A DNA stretch of 64,000 nucleotides from Pseudomonas kilonensis (GTDB lineage: Bacteria > Pseudomonadota > Gammaproteobacteria > Pseudomonadales > Pseudomonadaceae): contig NZ_LHVH01000010.1 in the NCBI RefSeq assembly GCF_001269885.1, positions 1 through 64,000 of the forward strand, read 5' to 3'. This document shows positions 44,841 through 61,757 of the stretch, piece by piece (within the stretch, counting starts at the first letter, position 1; the number at the start of each line of letters is the position of its first letter). The notes under the pieces were generated by a model. That model did not search any database. It was given only the letters and a program-made list of their open reading frames with translations, and was not told the DNA's origin. A program made the position numbers and the translations under genes.

Positions 44841-45245
44841 ATGGTTGAAAATAGCGAACTACGCAAAGCCGGCCTCAAAGTGACCCTGCCACGGGTCAAG
44901 ATTCTACAAATGCTCGATTCCGCCGAGCAACGCCACATGAGTGCTGAAGATGTCTATAAGGCGCTGATGGAGGCTGGCGAGGACGTCGGTCTGGCCACGG
45001 TTTACCGTGTTCTGACCCAGTTCGAGGCAGCTGGCCTTGTGGTGCGACACAACTTCGACGGAGGCCATGCGGTCTTCGAACTGGACGACGGCAAGCATCA
45101 CGACCATATGGTCAACGTCGAGACCAGTGAAGTGATCGAATTCTTCGACGAAGAAATCGAGCGGCTGCAGAAAGCAATCGTCGACAAGTATGGCTTCGAG
45201 ATGGTTGATCACAATCTTGTGCTGTACGTACGCAAGAAAAAGTAA
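44841..45245 (+). CDS. fur: Ferric uptake regulator Fur
   Basis: Predicted 134-aa iron-responsive repressor. The N-terminal winged helix includes 'VGLATVYRVLTQFEAAGLVVRHNFDGGHAVFELDDGKHHDHMV'. The C-terminal dimer domain follows. The metal-site residues H-H-D-H and the E/H/H of 'EVIEFFDEEIE' are present. There is no cysteine in the entire protein, so the structural CxxC zinc site of E. coli Fur is absent, as is known for Pseudomonas Fur. It is autonomous, divergent from bamE, with no obvious Fur box in the 97-base spacer. Confidence 0.97.
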   Translation: MVENSELRKAGLKVTLPRVKILQMLDSAEQRHMSAEDVYKALMEAGEDVGLATVYRVLTQFEAAGLVVRHNFDGGHAVFELDDGKHHDHMVNVETSEVIEFFDEEIERLQKAIVDKYGFEMVDHNLVLYVRKKK

Positions 45246-45280
45246 GCATGTCGCGCGGACTTAAGGTTCGCGAAACGAAC

Positions 45281-45304
45281 GAAGGCGACCCCAGGGTCGC
45301 CTTC
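45281..45304. terminator. Bidirectional hairpin fur / recN
   Basis: GAAGGCGACCC-CA-GGGTCGCCTTC, a perfect 11-bp stem with a 2-base apex between convergent fur and recN. T runs are short, so it could act on either side. Confidence 0.75.
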
Positions 45305-45320
45305 GTGCTTTCTGCCGTTC

Positions 45321-46994
45321 TCAGATTTTCGCGGTAACGACCATTTTTTTCGCGTGGGCCAGGGATTCCTTGGTGAGGTCGATGCCCCCGAGCATTCGTG
45401 CCACCTCTTCCACGCGCTCGTTTTTGTTGAGCTTGGACACGGCGGTACGAGTCGCGTCCTCGCCGCGCACCTTGTGCACAAATAAATGCTGGTGTCCCTG
45501 GGCGGCGACCTGAGGCAGGTGAGTGACGGTCAACACCTGGCCACGTTCCCCCAGCCGACGCAGCAACTGGCCGACAATTTCCGCTGTAGGGCCACCGATA
45601 CCCACGTCCACTTCGTCGAATACCAGCGTCGGTACGCGAGAGGTTTGTGCGGTGATGACCTGGATGGCCAGGCTGATTCGCGACAACTCACCGCCGGAGG
45701 CGACTTTGGCCAAGCCTTTGAGCGGTTGTCCGGGGTTGGCGCTGACCAGCAATTCCACCTGTTCCAGCCCATTGGGTTGGAGCTCGTCGCCAGCGTTGGG
45801 GCGCAATTCGATGGTGAAGCGCCCGCCCGGCATGCCCAGGCGCTGGATTTCCTGCTCGACGGCACTGGCCAGCCCTGTTGCGGCATGCTGCCGCAATTCA
45901 CTGAGCTCCCTGGCCTTTTCCTGGTAATGACGGGCATAGGACGCCAGTTCGTCCCCCAGGCGCTCGATGGACTCATCGTTGGCGTTCAGGGTTTCCAGTT
46001 CTTCCAGCAGCCGCTGCTGGAGTTCGGCAACATCGGTCGGCTGGATGCGGTGCTTGCGCGCCAGTGTATAGATGGTGTCCAGGCGCTCTTCCAGGTATTG
46101 CAGGCGTGCCGGGTCGGCATCGAAATGATCGAGGAACCGATTCAGCTCCCCGACGGCCTCTTCGACCTGGATCTGCGCGCTGGTCAGCAGGTTGGTCGCT
46201 TCGTTCAAGGCGCCCACTGAATTGTTCACGCTGGAGAGTCGGTTCAGGCTCGCTGTCAGTGCATTGAGGACATTGCCCGAATCGCTCTCGCTGCATTGTT
46301 CGACCACCTGGCGGCAGATGCCCAGCAGGGTTTCGGCGTTGGTCAGGTTCTTGTGTTCCTGCTCCAGTTCTTCCAGTTCATTTTCACCCAGGGCCAGGTT
46401 CTCCAGCTCTTCGAGCTGGTAGCTCAACAACTGGTGGCGGGCGCGCTGCTCGTCGCCGGAATTGGAGAGTCGATCCAGTTCCTGCCGGGTTTGGCGCCAG
46501 CGTTGGGCCGCCAGTTGGACTTGCCGGGCCAGGTCCGTGGCGCCGGCGTATTCATCCAGCAGGCGGCGATGGGTGTCGGTCTTGAGCAGGGATTGGTGTT
46601 CATGCTGGCTGTGAATGTCGATCAGCAGCTCGCCGAGGGCCTTGAGATCGCCCAAGGGGCAGGGCGTGCCGTTGATGTAGCCTCGGGAGCGGCCTTCGGC
46701 GGTGATGACCCGGCGCAGGATGCACAAACCGTCGGTGTCCAGGTCGCGTTCAGCCAGCCAGGCGCTGGCCTCGGGGATGTCGACCAGGTCGAACGTCGCC
46801 AGGATGTCGGCCTTGTCCGCTCCGGGGCGCACCACGCCACTGTCGGCGCGGTCGCCCAGCGTCAGGCCCAGGGCGTCGAGCATGATCGACTTGCCCGCGC
46901 CGGTTTCACCGGTGATCACACTCATGCCTCGATCGAGTTCGAGGTCGAGATGTTCGACGATGGCGTAGTTGTGTACGGACAGGTGCACCAGCAT
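45321..46994 (-). CDS. recN: DNA repair protein RecN
   Basis: Predicted 557-aa SMC-like ATPase that acts in double-strand break repair. Walker A GETGAGKS near residue 29. A central coiled coil (about 150-370, rich in E, L and Q). The C-terminal 'ASGGELSRISLAIQV' is the ABC signature, then 'VPTLVFDEVDVGIGG' the Walker B, and 'VLTVTHLPQVAAQGHQH' the H-loop. It is convergent with fur. A 240-base gap separates it from grpE, which is divergent. Confidence 0.96.
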   Translation of the reverse strand: MLVHLSVHNYAIVEHLDLELDRGMSVITGETGAGKSIMLDALGLTLGDRADSGVVRPGADKADILATFDLVDIPEASAWLAERDLDTDGLCILRRVITAEGRSRGYINGTPCPLGDLKALGELLIDIHSQHEHQSLLKTDTHRRLLDEYAGATDLARQVQLAAQRWRQTRQELDRLSNSGDEQRARHQLLSYQLEELENLALGENELEELEQEHKNLTNAETLLGICRQVVEQCSESDSGNVLNALTASLNRLSSVNNSVGALNEATNLLTSAQIQVEEAVGELNRFLDHFDADPARLQYLEERLDTIYTLARKHRIQPTDVAELQQRLLEELETLNANDESIERLGDELASYARHYQEKARELSELRQHAATGLASAVEQEIQRLGMPGGRFTIELRPNAGDELQPNGLEQVELLVSANPGQPLKGLAKVASGGELSRISLAIQVITAQTSRVPTLVFDEVDVGIGGPTAEIVGQLLRRLGERGQVLTVTHLPQVAAQGHQHLFVHKVRGEDATRTAVSKLNKNERVEEVARMLGGIDLTKESLAHAKKMVVTAKI

Positions 46995-47154
46995 AAGGCC
47001 GCTCCCAGGCTTTAGGTCTGGTTATTTATACAGTGTTTTGTTTCGGCCTGACAATGCCCTCGCTTAGCTCGATTTGCTTGGGCAAATGATTTTCTTAGCG
47101 CGGCGAGGAATGGTTATGCAGCTGTTTTTTGTAAGGTTAATTCGTCAGGTGGCC

Positions 47155-47182
47155 CTTGAAGCTGAAAAACCCGACCCCATAT
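47155..47182 (+). promoter_or_regulatory. Sigma-32 promoter of grpE
   Basis: CTTGAA (47155-47160), 14 bases, CCCCATAT (47175-47182), matching the heat-shock sigma factor consensus (CTTGAAA ... CCCCATnT). It is 54 bases upstream of the grpE ATG. Confidence 0.85.
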
Positions 47183-47235
47183 ACCGGGGCAGAAGCGCGA
47201 GTCGAGCTCGCGGACGAAGTTGAGAGGAGAAATCT

Positions 47236-47802
47236 ATGGCTGACGAACAGACTCAGGACACGCAAAATCAAGACGCCAATCAGGCTTCCCAGGTTTGCGG
47301 TGAAGACCTGGCGGCACGTGTACAAGTGCTCGAGGAGCAACTGGCCGGTGCGCAGGATCAGGCGTTGCGTGTAGCAGCCGACCTGCAGAATGTCCGCCGT
47401 CGCGCCGAGCAAGATGTAGAGAAGGCTCATAAATTCGCCCTGGAGCGTTTCGCCGGCGACCTGCTGCCGATCATCGACAGCCTGGAGCGCGGCCTTGAGC
47501 TGTCCAACCCGGATGACGAAAACATTCGTCCGATGCGTGAAGGCATCGAGCTGACCCTGAAAATGTTCCAGGACACTCTCAAGCGTTATCAGCTCGAAAC
47601 CCTTGATCCGCATGGCGAACCGTTCAACGCCGAGCATCACCAGGCCATGGCGATGCAGGAAAGTGCCGACGTCGAGCCAAACAGTGTGCTGAAGGTTTTC
47701 CAGAAGGGCTATTTGCTCAACGGTCGCCTGCTGCGCCCGGCCATGGTCGTGGTCAGCAAGACGCCAGCGCCGGTTTCGCCTTCTATTGATGAGCAGGCTT
47801 GA
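47236..47802 (+). CDS. grpE: Nucleotide exchange factor GrpE
   Basis: Predicted 188-aa cochaperone of DnaK. An acidic, Gln-rich N-terminal tail, then a long coiled coil (about 25-85) and a C-terminal beta domain with '[53 protein letters not shown]'. GAGAGGAG at 47220-47227 precedes the ATG. Transcribed from the sigma-32 promoter at 47155. The dnaK heat-shock promoter overlaps its stop codon. Confidence 0.97.
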   Translation: MADEQTQDTQNQDANQASQVCGEDLAARVQVLEEQLAGAQDQALRVAADLQNVRRRAEQDVEKAHKFALERFAGDLLPIIDSLERGLELSNPDDENIRPMREGIELTLKMFQDTLKRYQLETLDPHGEPFNAEHHQAMAMQESADVEPNSVLKVFQKGYLLNGRLLRPAMVVVSKTPAPVSPSIDEQA

Positions 47803-47825
47803 AATCGGTCGTAGCGGCCCCATCT
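47798..47825 (+). promoter_or_regulatory. Sigma-32 promoter of dnaK
   Basis: CTTGAAA (47798-47804), a 13-base spacer and CCCCATCT (47818-47825): an exact match to the heat-shock consensus. It overlaps the last codon and stop of grpE, so dnaK has its own start as well as any read-through. Confidence 0.92.
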
Positions 47826-47903
47826 ATATGTCAAGCGTTTAAGTGCTACCGCAGTTAGCCACCACTGCTGCGGCAACCAAATCCAAGTTCCGGGAGAGTT
47901 AAC

Positions 47904-49820
<1,917 letters not shown>

Positions 49821-49877
49821 TCGCTTGTTGGTCGGCCGGTTGACTGCATTTGTGCGGTGGCTGGTAGGATGTCGCCG

Positions 49878-49897
49878 CGCGGGAGCTTGCTCCCGCG
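49878..49897. repeat. REP-like hairpin between dnaK and dnaJ
   Basis: CGCGGGAGC-TT-GCTCCCGCG: a 9-bp perfect stem with the GGGAGC core of Pseudomonas REP sequences. It lies in the 321-base dnaK-dnaJ gap, which otherwise shows no gene and no sigma-32 match that I would trust. There is no T run; it may protect dnaK mRNA or lower read-through. Confidence 0.6.
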
Positions 49898-50141
49898 TTG
49901 GCGTGTCTGGAGCTAATGAATTTTTACAGCATGCGACAGTGTTCGGGTGCTGGCGGTGTGTTCGGGAATGCTCCTGCTTTCCGAGCGACATGCACCGCGT
50001 TTTGGCCGGGTCCCTGGCTGAAAGAAATATGACCAGGATCGTTGAATTGACGTGAGTTGGGTCCGGGCCTGTATTGGGGCTCAACGAGTTTGGCAAGGTT
50101 CAGGAGAGGTTTGCCGGACGTCCATGAGAGTGCAAAGACCA

Positions 50142-51266
50142 ATGGCAAAGCGTGACTTTTACGAAGTATTGGGTGTCGAGCGGGGGGCCAGCGAGGCGGA
50201 CCTGAAAAAGGCCTATCGTCGCCTGGCGATGAAGCACCACCCGGACCGTAATCCCGACGATAAAGCGTCGGAAGAGATGTTCAAGGAAGCCAACGAGGCT
50301 TACGAAGTACTGTCTGATTCCAGCAAGCGCGCGGCGTATGACCAGTACGGGCATGCCGGTGTCGACCCGAGCATGGGCGGCGGCGGTGCCGGTTTTGGCG
50401 GCCAGAACTTCTCCGATATTTTCGGTGATGTGTTCAGCGATTTCTTCGGCGGTGGTCGCGGCGGTGCCCGTGGTGGCGCCCAGCGTGGCAGTGACCTGCG
50501 CTACACGCTGGAGTTGAACCTGGAAGAAGCGGTGCGCGGTACCACCGTCAATATCCGTGTTCCGACACTGGTCAATTGCAAGCCGTGCGATGGCTCGGGT
50601 GCCAAGAAGGGCTCCTCGCCTGTTACCTGCCCAACCTGCGGCGGTATTGGCCAGGTTCGCATGCAGCAGGGCTTCTTCTCGGTGCAGCAGACCTGCCCGC
50701 GTTGCCATGGCCAAGGCAAGATCATTTCCGACCCGTGCGACTCCTGCCACGGCGAAGGGCGTGTCGAAGAGTACAAGACGCTGTCGGTCAAAGTGCCGGC
50801 CGGTGTCGACACCGGTGACCGCATTCGCCTGTCCGGCGAAGGCGAGGCGGGTGCCCAGGGCGGCCCGACCGGCGATCTGTATGTGGTTATCAACGTGCGC
50901 GAACATGCGATTTTCCAGCGCGACGGCAAGCACCTGTTCTGCGAAGTGCCGATCAGCTTCGTCGATGCGGCCTTGGGTGGCGAGCTTGAGATCCCGACCC
51001 TCGACGGTCGCGTCAAGCTGAAGATCCCCGAGGGCACGCAGACCGGCAAGCAGTTCCGGATCCGCGGTAAAGGCGTCGCGCCAGTGCGTGGCGGTGGTGC
51101 GGGCGACCTGATGTGCCGCGTGGCGGTGGAGACTCCGGTCAACCTGGGTCGGCGTCAGCGTGAGCTGTTGGAAGAGTTCCGCAACTCGCTGGCGGATGAC
51201 AACAGTCACTCCCCGAAAACCACCGGTTGGTTCGAAGGCGTGAAGCGCTTCTTCGGCGACCTGTAA
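50142..51266 (+). CDS. dnaJ: Chaperone DnaJ (Hsp40)
   Basis: Predicted 374 aa. The ATG at 50142 ([15 protein letters not shown]) is preferred although the frame starts at 50052. J domain (residues 1-70) with the HPD motif in '[11 protein letters not shown]', Gly/Phe-rich linker (about 75-120), four zinc-binding CxxCxGxG repeats ([32 protein letters not shown]) and a C-terminal substrate-binding domain. The ribosome site is weak (GAGAG well upstream). Followed 9 bases later by dapB. Confidence 0.97.
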   Translation: MAKRDFYEVLGVERGASEADLKKAYRRLAMKHHPDRNPDDKASEEMFKEANEAYEVLSDSSKRAAYDQYGHAGVDPSMGGGGAGFGGQNFSDIFGDVFSDFFGGGRGGARGGAQRGSDLRYTLELNLEEAVRGTTVNIRVPTLVNCKPCDGSGAKKGSSPVTCPTCGGIGQVRMQQGFFSVQQTCPRCHGQGKIISDPCDSCHGEGRVEEYKTLSVKVPAGVDTGDRIRLSGEGEAGAQGGPTGDLYVVINVREHAIFQRDGKHLFCEVPISFVDAALGGELEIPTLDGRVKLKIPEGTQTGKQFRIRGKGVAPVRGGGAGDLMCRVAVETPVNLGRRQRELLEEFRNSLADDNSHSPKTTGWFEGVKRFFGDL

Positions 51267-52082
<816 letters not shown>

Positions 52083-52106
52083 TGCCCTTAAGTGCGGGGT
52101 TCAGGT

Positions 52107-52112
52107 TATACT
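52107..52112 (+). promoter_or_regulatory. Probable -10 element of carA
   Basis: TATACT, 26 bases after the dapB stop, with no clear -35 partner (a CTTAAG lies at 14 bases). It is placed so that transcription would run through the hairpins at 52211-52292. Confidence 0.3.
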
Positions 52113-52163
52113 GGGCCCCGTTTTACACCGCTTCGCGACGTCCTGTCGCATTCCCCTGCCTTT

Positions 52164-52199
52164 AAGGCTCATTAGCGGTGGACCAAAAAAGCCTTTTTC
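52164..52199 (+). terminator. First terminator-like hairpin in the carA leader
   Basis: AAGGCT (52164-52169) and AGCCTT (52190-52195) across a 20-base loop, then five T's in total. It may end dapB transcription. The region also holds a GTG frame of 8 codons (52178-52204) that could encode a leader peptide, starting MDQKS, but its ribosome site is poor. Confidence 0.4.
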
Positions 52200-52210
52200 T
52201 GTAAGCTACA

Positions 52211-52292
52211 GCTTTAGTGTGTCCACTAAAAGCGCGCAGAATAATTCAGTGAACAAGCGGGGTGACGTGTCCATACGTCACTCCGCTTTTTT
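52211..52292 (+). promoter_or_regulatory. Attenuator-like leader of carAB
   Basis: A GCTTTAGTG/CACTAAAAGC hairpin (52211-52233) precedes a strong terminator at 52255-52292: a 14-bp stem AAGCGGGGTGACGT/ACGTCACTCCGCTT with one G-U pair, loop GTCCAT and a run of T. It ends 46 bases before carA. Attenuation of carAB by pyrimidines is known in P. aeruginosa; the exact mechanism here is not read from sequence. Confidence 0.65.
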
Positions 52293-52337
52293 ACAATCTG
52301 CGATCGCCCTTTCAGGCTTTATTTACGGGAGGTCTTC

Positions 52338-53474
52338 TTGACTAAGCCAGCCATACTCGCCCTTGCTGATGGCAGCATTTTTCGCGGCGAAGCCATTGGA
52401 GCCGACGGTCAGACCGTTGGTGAGGTGGTGTTTAACACCGCAATGACCGGCTATCAGGAAATTCTTACCGATCCTTCCTACGCCCAACAAATCGTTACCC
52501 TGACTTACCCGCACATCGGCAACACCGGCACCACGCCGGAAGACGCCGAGTCTGATCGTGTCTGGTCCGCCGGCCTGGTCATCCGTGACTTGCCGCTGGT
52601 AGCGAGCAACTGGCGTAACACGATGTCCTTGTCCGACTACCTGAAAGCCAACAACGTCGTGGCGATCGCCGGTATCGACACCCGTCGCCTGACCCGCATC
52701 CTTCGGGAAAAAGGCGCGCAGAACGGCTGCATCATGGCCGGCGACAACATTTCCGAAGAAGCCGCCATCGCCGCGGCCCAGGGCTTCCCTGGCCTCAAGG
52801 GCATGGACCTGGCGAAAGTCGTCAGCACCAAGAAGCAGTACGAATGGCGCTCCACGGTCTGGGACCTGAAGACCGACAGTCACGCGACGATCGAGGCTTG
52901 CGAGCTGCCTTACCACGTAGTGGCCTACGACTACGGCGTCAAGCTGAACATCCTGCGCATGCTGGTCGAGCGTGGTTGCCGCGTCACCGTGGTGCCGGCC
53001 CAAACCCCGGCTGCCGACGTCCTGGCCCTCAAGCCCGACGGTGTGTTCCTGTCCAACGGCCCGGGTGACCCGGAGCCTTGCGACTACGCGATCCAGGCGA
53101 TCAAGGACGTGCTGGAAACCGAGATCCCGGTATTCGGTATCTGCCTCGGTCACCAGCTGCTGGCTCTGGCTTCGGGTGCCAAGACCTTGAAGATGGGCCA
53201 CGGCCACCACGGTGCCAACCACCCCGTGCAGGACCTGGACACCGGCGTGGTGATGATCACCAGCCAGAACCACGGTTTCGCGGTGGACGAAGCCACCCTG
53301 CCGGCCAACGTGCGCGCGATTCACAAGTCGCTGTTCGACGGCACGCTGCAAGGTATCGAGCGTACCGACAAGAGCGCGTTCAGCTTCCAGGGCCACCCTG
53401 AAGCCAGCCCGGGCCCGAACGATGTGGCGCCGCTGTTCGATCGCTTCATCAACGAGATGGCCAAGCGACGCTGA
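52338..53474 (+). CDS. carA: Carbamoyl-phosphate synthase small subunit CarA
   Basis: Predicted 378-aa glutaminase subunit. It supplies ammonia for carbamoyl phosphate used in arginine and pyrimidine synthesis. C-terminal class I glutamine amidotransferase domain with the catalytic Cys in '[15 protein letters not shown]' and the His/Glu of '[13 protein letters not shown]'. The start is TTG at 52338 with GGGAGGT about 5 bases upstream. An open frame of about 40 codons ends on the same spot (TTGA overlap), so coupling is possible. A hairpin at 53479-53527 separates it from carB. Confidence 0.97.
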   Translation: MTKPAILALADGSIFRGEAIGADGQTVGEVVFNTAMTGYQEILTDPSYAQQIVTLTYPHIGNTGTTPEDAESDRVWSAGLVIRDLPLVASNWRNTMSLSDYLKANNVVAIAGIDTRRLTRILREKGAQNGCIMAGDNISEEAAIAAAQGFPGLKGMDLAKVVSTKKQYEWRSTVWDLKTDSHATIEACELPYHVVAYDYGVKLNILRMLVERGCRVTVVPAQTPAADVLALKPDGVFLSNGPGDPEPCDYAIQAIKDVLETEIPVFGICLGHQLLALASGAKTLKMGHGHHGANHPVQDLDTGVVMITSQNHGFAVDEATLPANVRAIHKSLFDGTLQGIERTDKSAFSFQGHPEASPGPNDVAPLFDRFINEMAKRR

Positions 53475-53478
53475 CCGC

Positions 53479-53527
53479 GAGAAGCCCGAGGGCGGCCCCG
53501 AGCGCGGCGGCCCCTTCGGGCGCTTCA
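53479..53527. other. Hairpin between carA and carB
   Basis: GAGAAGCCCGAGG faces a TTCGGGCGCTTC arm across a GC-rich interior containing GGCGGCC and CGGCGGCC. A strong imperfect stem without a T run. Probably sets the carA:carB ratio or protects mRNA. Confidence 0.5.
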
Positions 53528-53579
53528 AAGATTGTTCGACGGCCTAGCCGACTGACCTGCGGATTTGAGTGACAAACCC

Positions 53580-56797
<3,218 letters not shown>

Positions 56798-56801
<4 letters not shown>

Positions 56802-57280
56802 GCATAACCAAGTACCCGATGACAGTTCAGGGCGCGAAGGCCCTGGAAGAAGAACACGCTTTCCTGACCAAGGTCGAGCGTCCCCGCTTGAGCCAGGCAA
56901 TTGGTGAAGCGCGTGAGCTGGGCGATCTCAAGGAAAACGCTGAATACCACGCTGCCCGAGAGGAGCAGGGGATGGTCGAGGCGCGTGTCCGTGATATCGA
57001 AGGTCGCATGCAGAATGCGGTGATCATCGATGTCACGACGATCCCGCACACCGGCAAGGTGATCTTTGGCACTACCGTGGAAATCGCCAACGTCGAGACC
57101 GATGAAAGCGTCACTTACCAGATCGTGGGAGAGGACGAGGCAGACATCAAGCTCGGCAAGATCTCCGTTGGTTCGCCCATCGCTCGCGCCTTGATTGCCA
57201 AGGAAGAGGGCGATGTGGTGGTGGTGAAGACGCCAGGTGGTGTCATCGAGTATGAGATTGTCGAAGTCCGTCACATCTGA
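56798..57280 (+). CDS. greA: Transcription elongation factor GreA
   Basis: Predicted 160 aa. N-terminal coiled coil (to about 78, with the acidic tip '[17 protein letters not shown]' that reaches the RNA polymerase active site) and a C-terminal FKBP-like domain ('[33 protein letters not shown]'). The start overlaps the carB stop by 4 bases. It rescues backtracked polymerase. Full length, all key acidic residues are present. Confidence 0.96.
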
Positions 57281-57308
57281 ACGAAGGTGCCCGCTGCGAG
57301 CGGGCGCC

Positions 57309-57713
57309 ATGCTCTGGCAGCTCACCCAGATGTTGTGGGTGGGCGGTGTCTGGTTGTTGCACGTCGGTTTGCTGCCGGTGCTGGGTCGAGTCGGCCTGGC
57401 ACCGCTGCTCATCGATGAAATCGCAGGCATGCTGACGGCGCTGCTGGTGGGTTTTTCCGCGGCGTGCGTAATGTTTCAGGCTTTGGTGCTGGTTCAGGCC
57501 GAGGGCCTTGCCAGTCTATGGCGCGACATTCGTGGGCAATTGTTGCTCATGTCGTTGTACGCGTGCGGGATGTTCTTCGCGGTGCGTCTCGGCTGGCCGG
57601 ATGCGAGCCAGTGGCAGGCATTCAGTTACCTGGTGCTGGGTTTTTCCGGATTGGTGCTGGTGTTGCAACCGGTTCCCGGCTGGAGTGGCAGGGTGCGCGA
57701 AGCACACCCTTGA
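57309..57713 (+). CDS. DUF4149-like membrane protein
   Basis: Predicted 134-aa inner-membrane protein with four helices (LWQLTQMLWVGGVWLLHVGLLPVL; IAGMLTALLVGFSAACVMFQALVLV; LLLMSLYACGMFFAVRLG; FSYLVLGFSGLVLVLQPV). Start ATG at 57309 with GAGCGGG upstream; the frame opens in greA. DUF4149 proteins are found at this site in pseudomonads, with no known activity. It is convergent with yhbY. Confidence 0.8.
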   Translation: MLWQLTQMLWVGGVWLLHVGLLPVLGRVGLAPLLIDEIAGMLTALLVGFSAACVMFQALVLVQAEGLASLWRDIRGQLLLMSLYACGMFFAVRLGWPDASQWQAFSYLVLGFSGLVLVLQPVPGWSGRVREAHP

Positions 57714-57723
57714 CCCTTTGACA

Positions 57724-58032
57724 TCACTTGAAGCGGTGAACGTTCGACAGTTGCTTGTTGACGCTGAAATTCTTGCGATAAATCAGTGCCATCTTGCCGA
57801 TGACCTGCACCAGGTCAGCCTTGCCGGTCTTGCACAGTTCGGCAACGGCAGCCAGGCGGGCTTCGCGATCGAGGATGTTGAGCTTGATCTTGATCAGCTC
57901 GTGATCGCCCAATGCGCGTTCCAGTTCGGCGAGTACACCTTCAGTCAAACCGTTGTCAGCCACAGTCAAAACCGGTTTCAGATGGTGGCCAATGGATTTG
58001 TATTGTTTCTTCTGCTCTTGAGTGAGCGGCAT
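57724..58032 (-). CDS. yhbY: YhbY/CRS1-type RNA-binding protein
   Basis: Predicted 102-aa CRM-domain protein (MPLTQEQKKQYKSIGHHLKPVLTVADNGLTEGVLAELERALGDHELIKIKLNILDREAR). The 'GLTEGV...HELIKIKL' core and the downstream 'GKADLVQVIGKMALIYRKN' (GxxG-like loop) are diagnostic. In E. coli YhbY associates with pre-50S ribosomes. It is divergent from rlmE with about 105 bases between, the usual arrangement. Confidence 0.93.
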   Translation of the reverse strand: MPLTQEQKKQYKSIGHHLKPVLTVADNGLTEGVLAELERALGDHELIKIKLNILDREARLAAVAELCKTGKADLVQVIGKMALIYRKNFSVNKQLSNVHRFK

Positions 58033-58137
58033 AATCTGACCCCTGCGTCTGATCTTGTAAAAAGCGGCGGCCAGTTTACCCGAGCAAGTCCGGGACCGCC
58101 CACTTAATCACGACCCGTTTTATTTTTGAGGTGGCCC

Positions 58138-58770
58138 GTGGCCCGTTCCAAGACAAGTCTTAAATGGCTGCAAGAGCATTTCAACGACCCATTCGTGAAA
58201 ATGGCGCAAAAAGACGGGTATCGTTCCCGTGCCAGCTACAAGCTGCTGGAGATTCAGGAAAGAGACCGTTTGATCCGTCCAGGCATGAGCGTGATCGACT
58301 TGGGCGCCGCCCCAGGTGGCTGGTCCCAAGTGACCAGTCGTCTGATTGGTGGGCAAGGCACCCTGATCGCTTCCGATATCCTGGAAATGGACAGCATCCC
58401 GGATGTGACCTTCATTCAGGGCGACTTTACCGAGGACGCCGTACTGGCGCAGATCCTTGAAGCGGTTGGAAAAAACGAGGTGGACCTTGTGATTTCCGAT
58501 ATGGCCCCCAATATGAGTGGACTGGCATCTGTTGATATGCCGCGATCGATGTTCCTGTGCGAGTTGGCACTGGATCTTGCGACTCGGGTGTTGAAGCCAG
58601 GTGGTGATTTTTTGATCAAGGTCTTCCAGGGTGAAGGCTTCGACGAATACCACAAGAGCGTGCGCAAGCAGTTCGAGAAGGTCACGACGCGCAAGCCGAA
58701 ATCATCGCGTGATCGCTCCCGTGAGCAGTACCTGCTGGGCCGTGGTTTCCGTGGTCGCAGTGAGGAATAA
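58138..58770 (+). CDS. rlmE: 23S rRNA 2'-O-methyltransferase RlmE (FtsJ)
   Basis: Predicted 210 aa. Methylates U2552 of 23S rRNA using S-adenosylmethionine. '[14 protein letters not shown]' is the SAM motif, '[12 protein letters not shown]' the catalytic Asp region, and '[50 protein letters not shown]' the Lys and Glu of the K-D-K-E tetrad. Start GTG at 58138 with GAGGTGG 3-9 bases before, favoured over a TTG at 58126. It precedes ftsH, as in most gammaproteobacteria. Confidence 0.95.
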   Translation: MARSKTSLKWLQEHFNDPFVKMAQKDGYRSRASYKLLEIQERDRLIRPGMSVIDLGAAPGGWSQVTSRLIGGQGTLIASDILEMDSIPDVTFIQGDFTEDAVLAQILEAVGKNEVDLVISDMAPNMSGLASVDMPRSMFLCELALDLATRVLKPGGDFLIKVFQGEGFDEYHKSVRKQFEKVTTRKPKSSRDRSREQYLLGRGFRGRSEE

Positions 58771-58961
58771 GAGGTTTTTCGACCGGGGCGATAGGTTTTT
58801 CGTATTTCGTCCCGTGAGCATTAGCGAATACTGTGTAGAAAGTGTTTCACAAAGGGTTACAGACGGCGCCTGCCAGAGTCGTAGGTAATGTAGTAAGTTA
58901 GGCCGGTGAATATCATGCGAAGCACGCGCCAGTAGCGGAGCTTGCTTCAGAGGGTAGTTAA

Positions 58962-60881
<1,920 letters not shown>

Positions 60882-60889
60882 GGCTTGAA

Positions 60890-61741
60890 ATGACTTCTGT
60901 TCAGTCCTCGACCCGGTTGCCTTGCGGCAACCGGGTTCTTGATTTGGCCCATGCGCATGTCATGGGCATTCTCAATGTCACACCTGATTCCTTTTCCGAT
61001 GGTGGTCGATTCAGCCAGCTCGATGCTGCGCTGCGGCATGCCGAGGCCATGGTGGTCGCGGGCGCAACGCTGATCGATGTGGGTGGTGAATCGACCCGGC
61101 CGGGCGCACGTGCGGTCTCGCCTACCGAAGAGTTGGAGCGAGTGGCGCCGATTGTCGAGCGTATCCATCGCGAACTTGATGTCATTATCTCGGTCGATAC
61201 GTCCACGCCTGCGGTCATGCGTGAGACTGCGCGGCTGGGGGCGGGCCTGATCAATGATGTTCGGTCCCTGCAGCGCGATGGAGCCCTGGATGCGGCGGCG
61301 GCCACCGGGTTGCCGGTGTGCCTGATGCATATGCTCGGTGAGCCGGGGACCATGCAGAATGACCCGCACTATGATGATGTAACCAGGGAGGTGAGTGAAT
61401 TCCTGGCGGAGCGTCTGGGTCAGTGTGCCGCCGCGGGAATTCCCGCCGAGCGGATCATTCTTGACCCCGGGTTCGGCTTTGCCAAGACTCTGGCTCACAA
61501 CCTGAGCCTGTTCAAGCATATGGAAGCCTTGCATGCCCTGGGGCGGCCCCTGTTGGTTGGGGTCTCGCGAAAGAGCATGATAGGCAATGCCTTGGGCCGC
61601 CCGGTGGGCGAGCGCCTGTATGGCGGTCTCGCCCTTGCGGCCTTGGCCCTTGCCAAAGGTGCACGCATATTGCGCGTGCACGATGTAGCCGAGACGATGG
61701 ATGTCGTGCGGATGATCGCAGCTGTGGATTCAGCCGAATAA
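60890..61741 (+). CDS. folP: Dihydropteroate synthase FolP
   Basis: Predicted 283-aa TIM-barrel enzyme of folate synthesis, target of sulfonamides. Blocks '[16 protein letters not shown]', '[11 protein letters not shown]', '[12 protein letters not shown]', 'DPGFGFAKT' and 'GVSRKSMIG' hold the pterin, p-aminobenzoate and phosphate contacts. ATG at 60890, 8 bases after the ftsH stop. Start of the folP-glmM-tpiA-secG run, likely one operon with ftsH. Confidence 0.96.
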   Translation: MTSVQSSTRLPCGNRVLDLAHAHVMGILNVTPDSFSDGGRFSQLDAALRHAEAMVVAGATLIDVGGESTRPGARAVSPTEELERVAPIVERIHRELDVIISVDTSTPAVMRETARLGAGLINDVRSLQRDGALDAAAATGLPVCLMHMLGEPGTMQNDPHYDDVTREVSEFLAERLGQCAAAGIPAERIILDPGFGFAKTLAHNLSLFKHMEALHALGRPLLVGVSRKSMIGNALGRPVGERLYGGLALAALALAKGARILRVHDVAETMDVVRMIAAVDSAE

Positions 61742-61757
61742 GAATGACGGAGCACTT

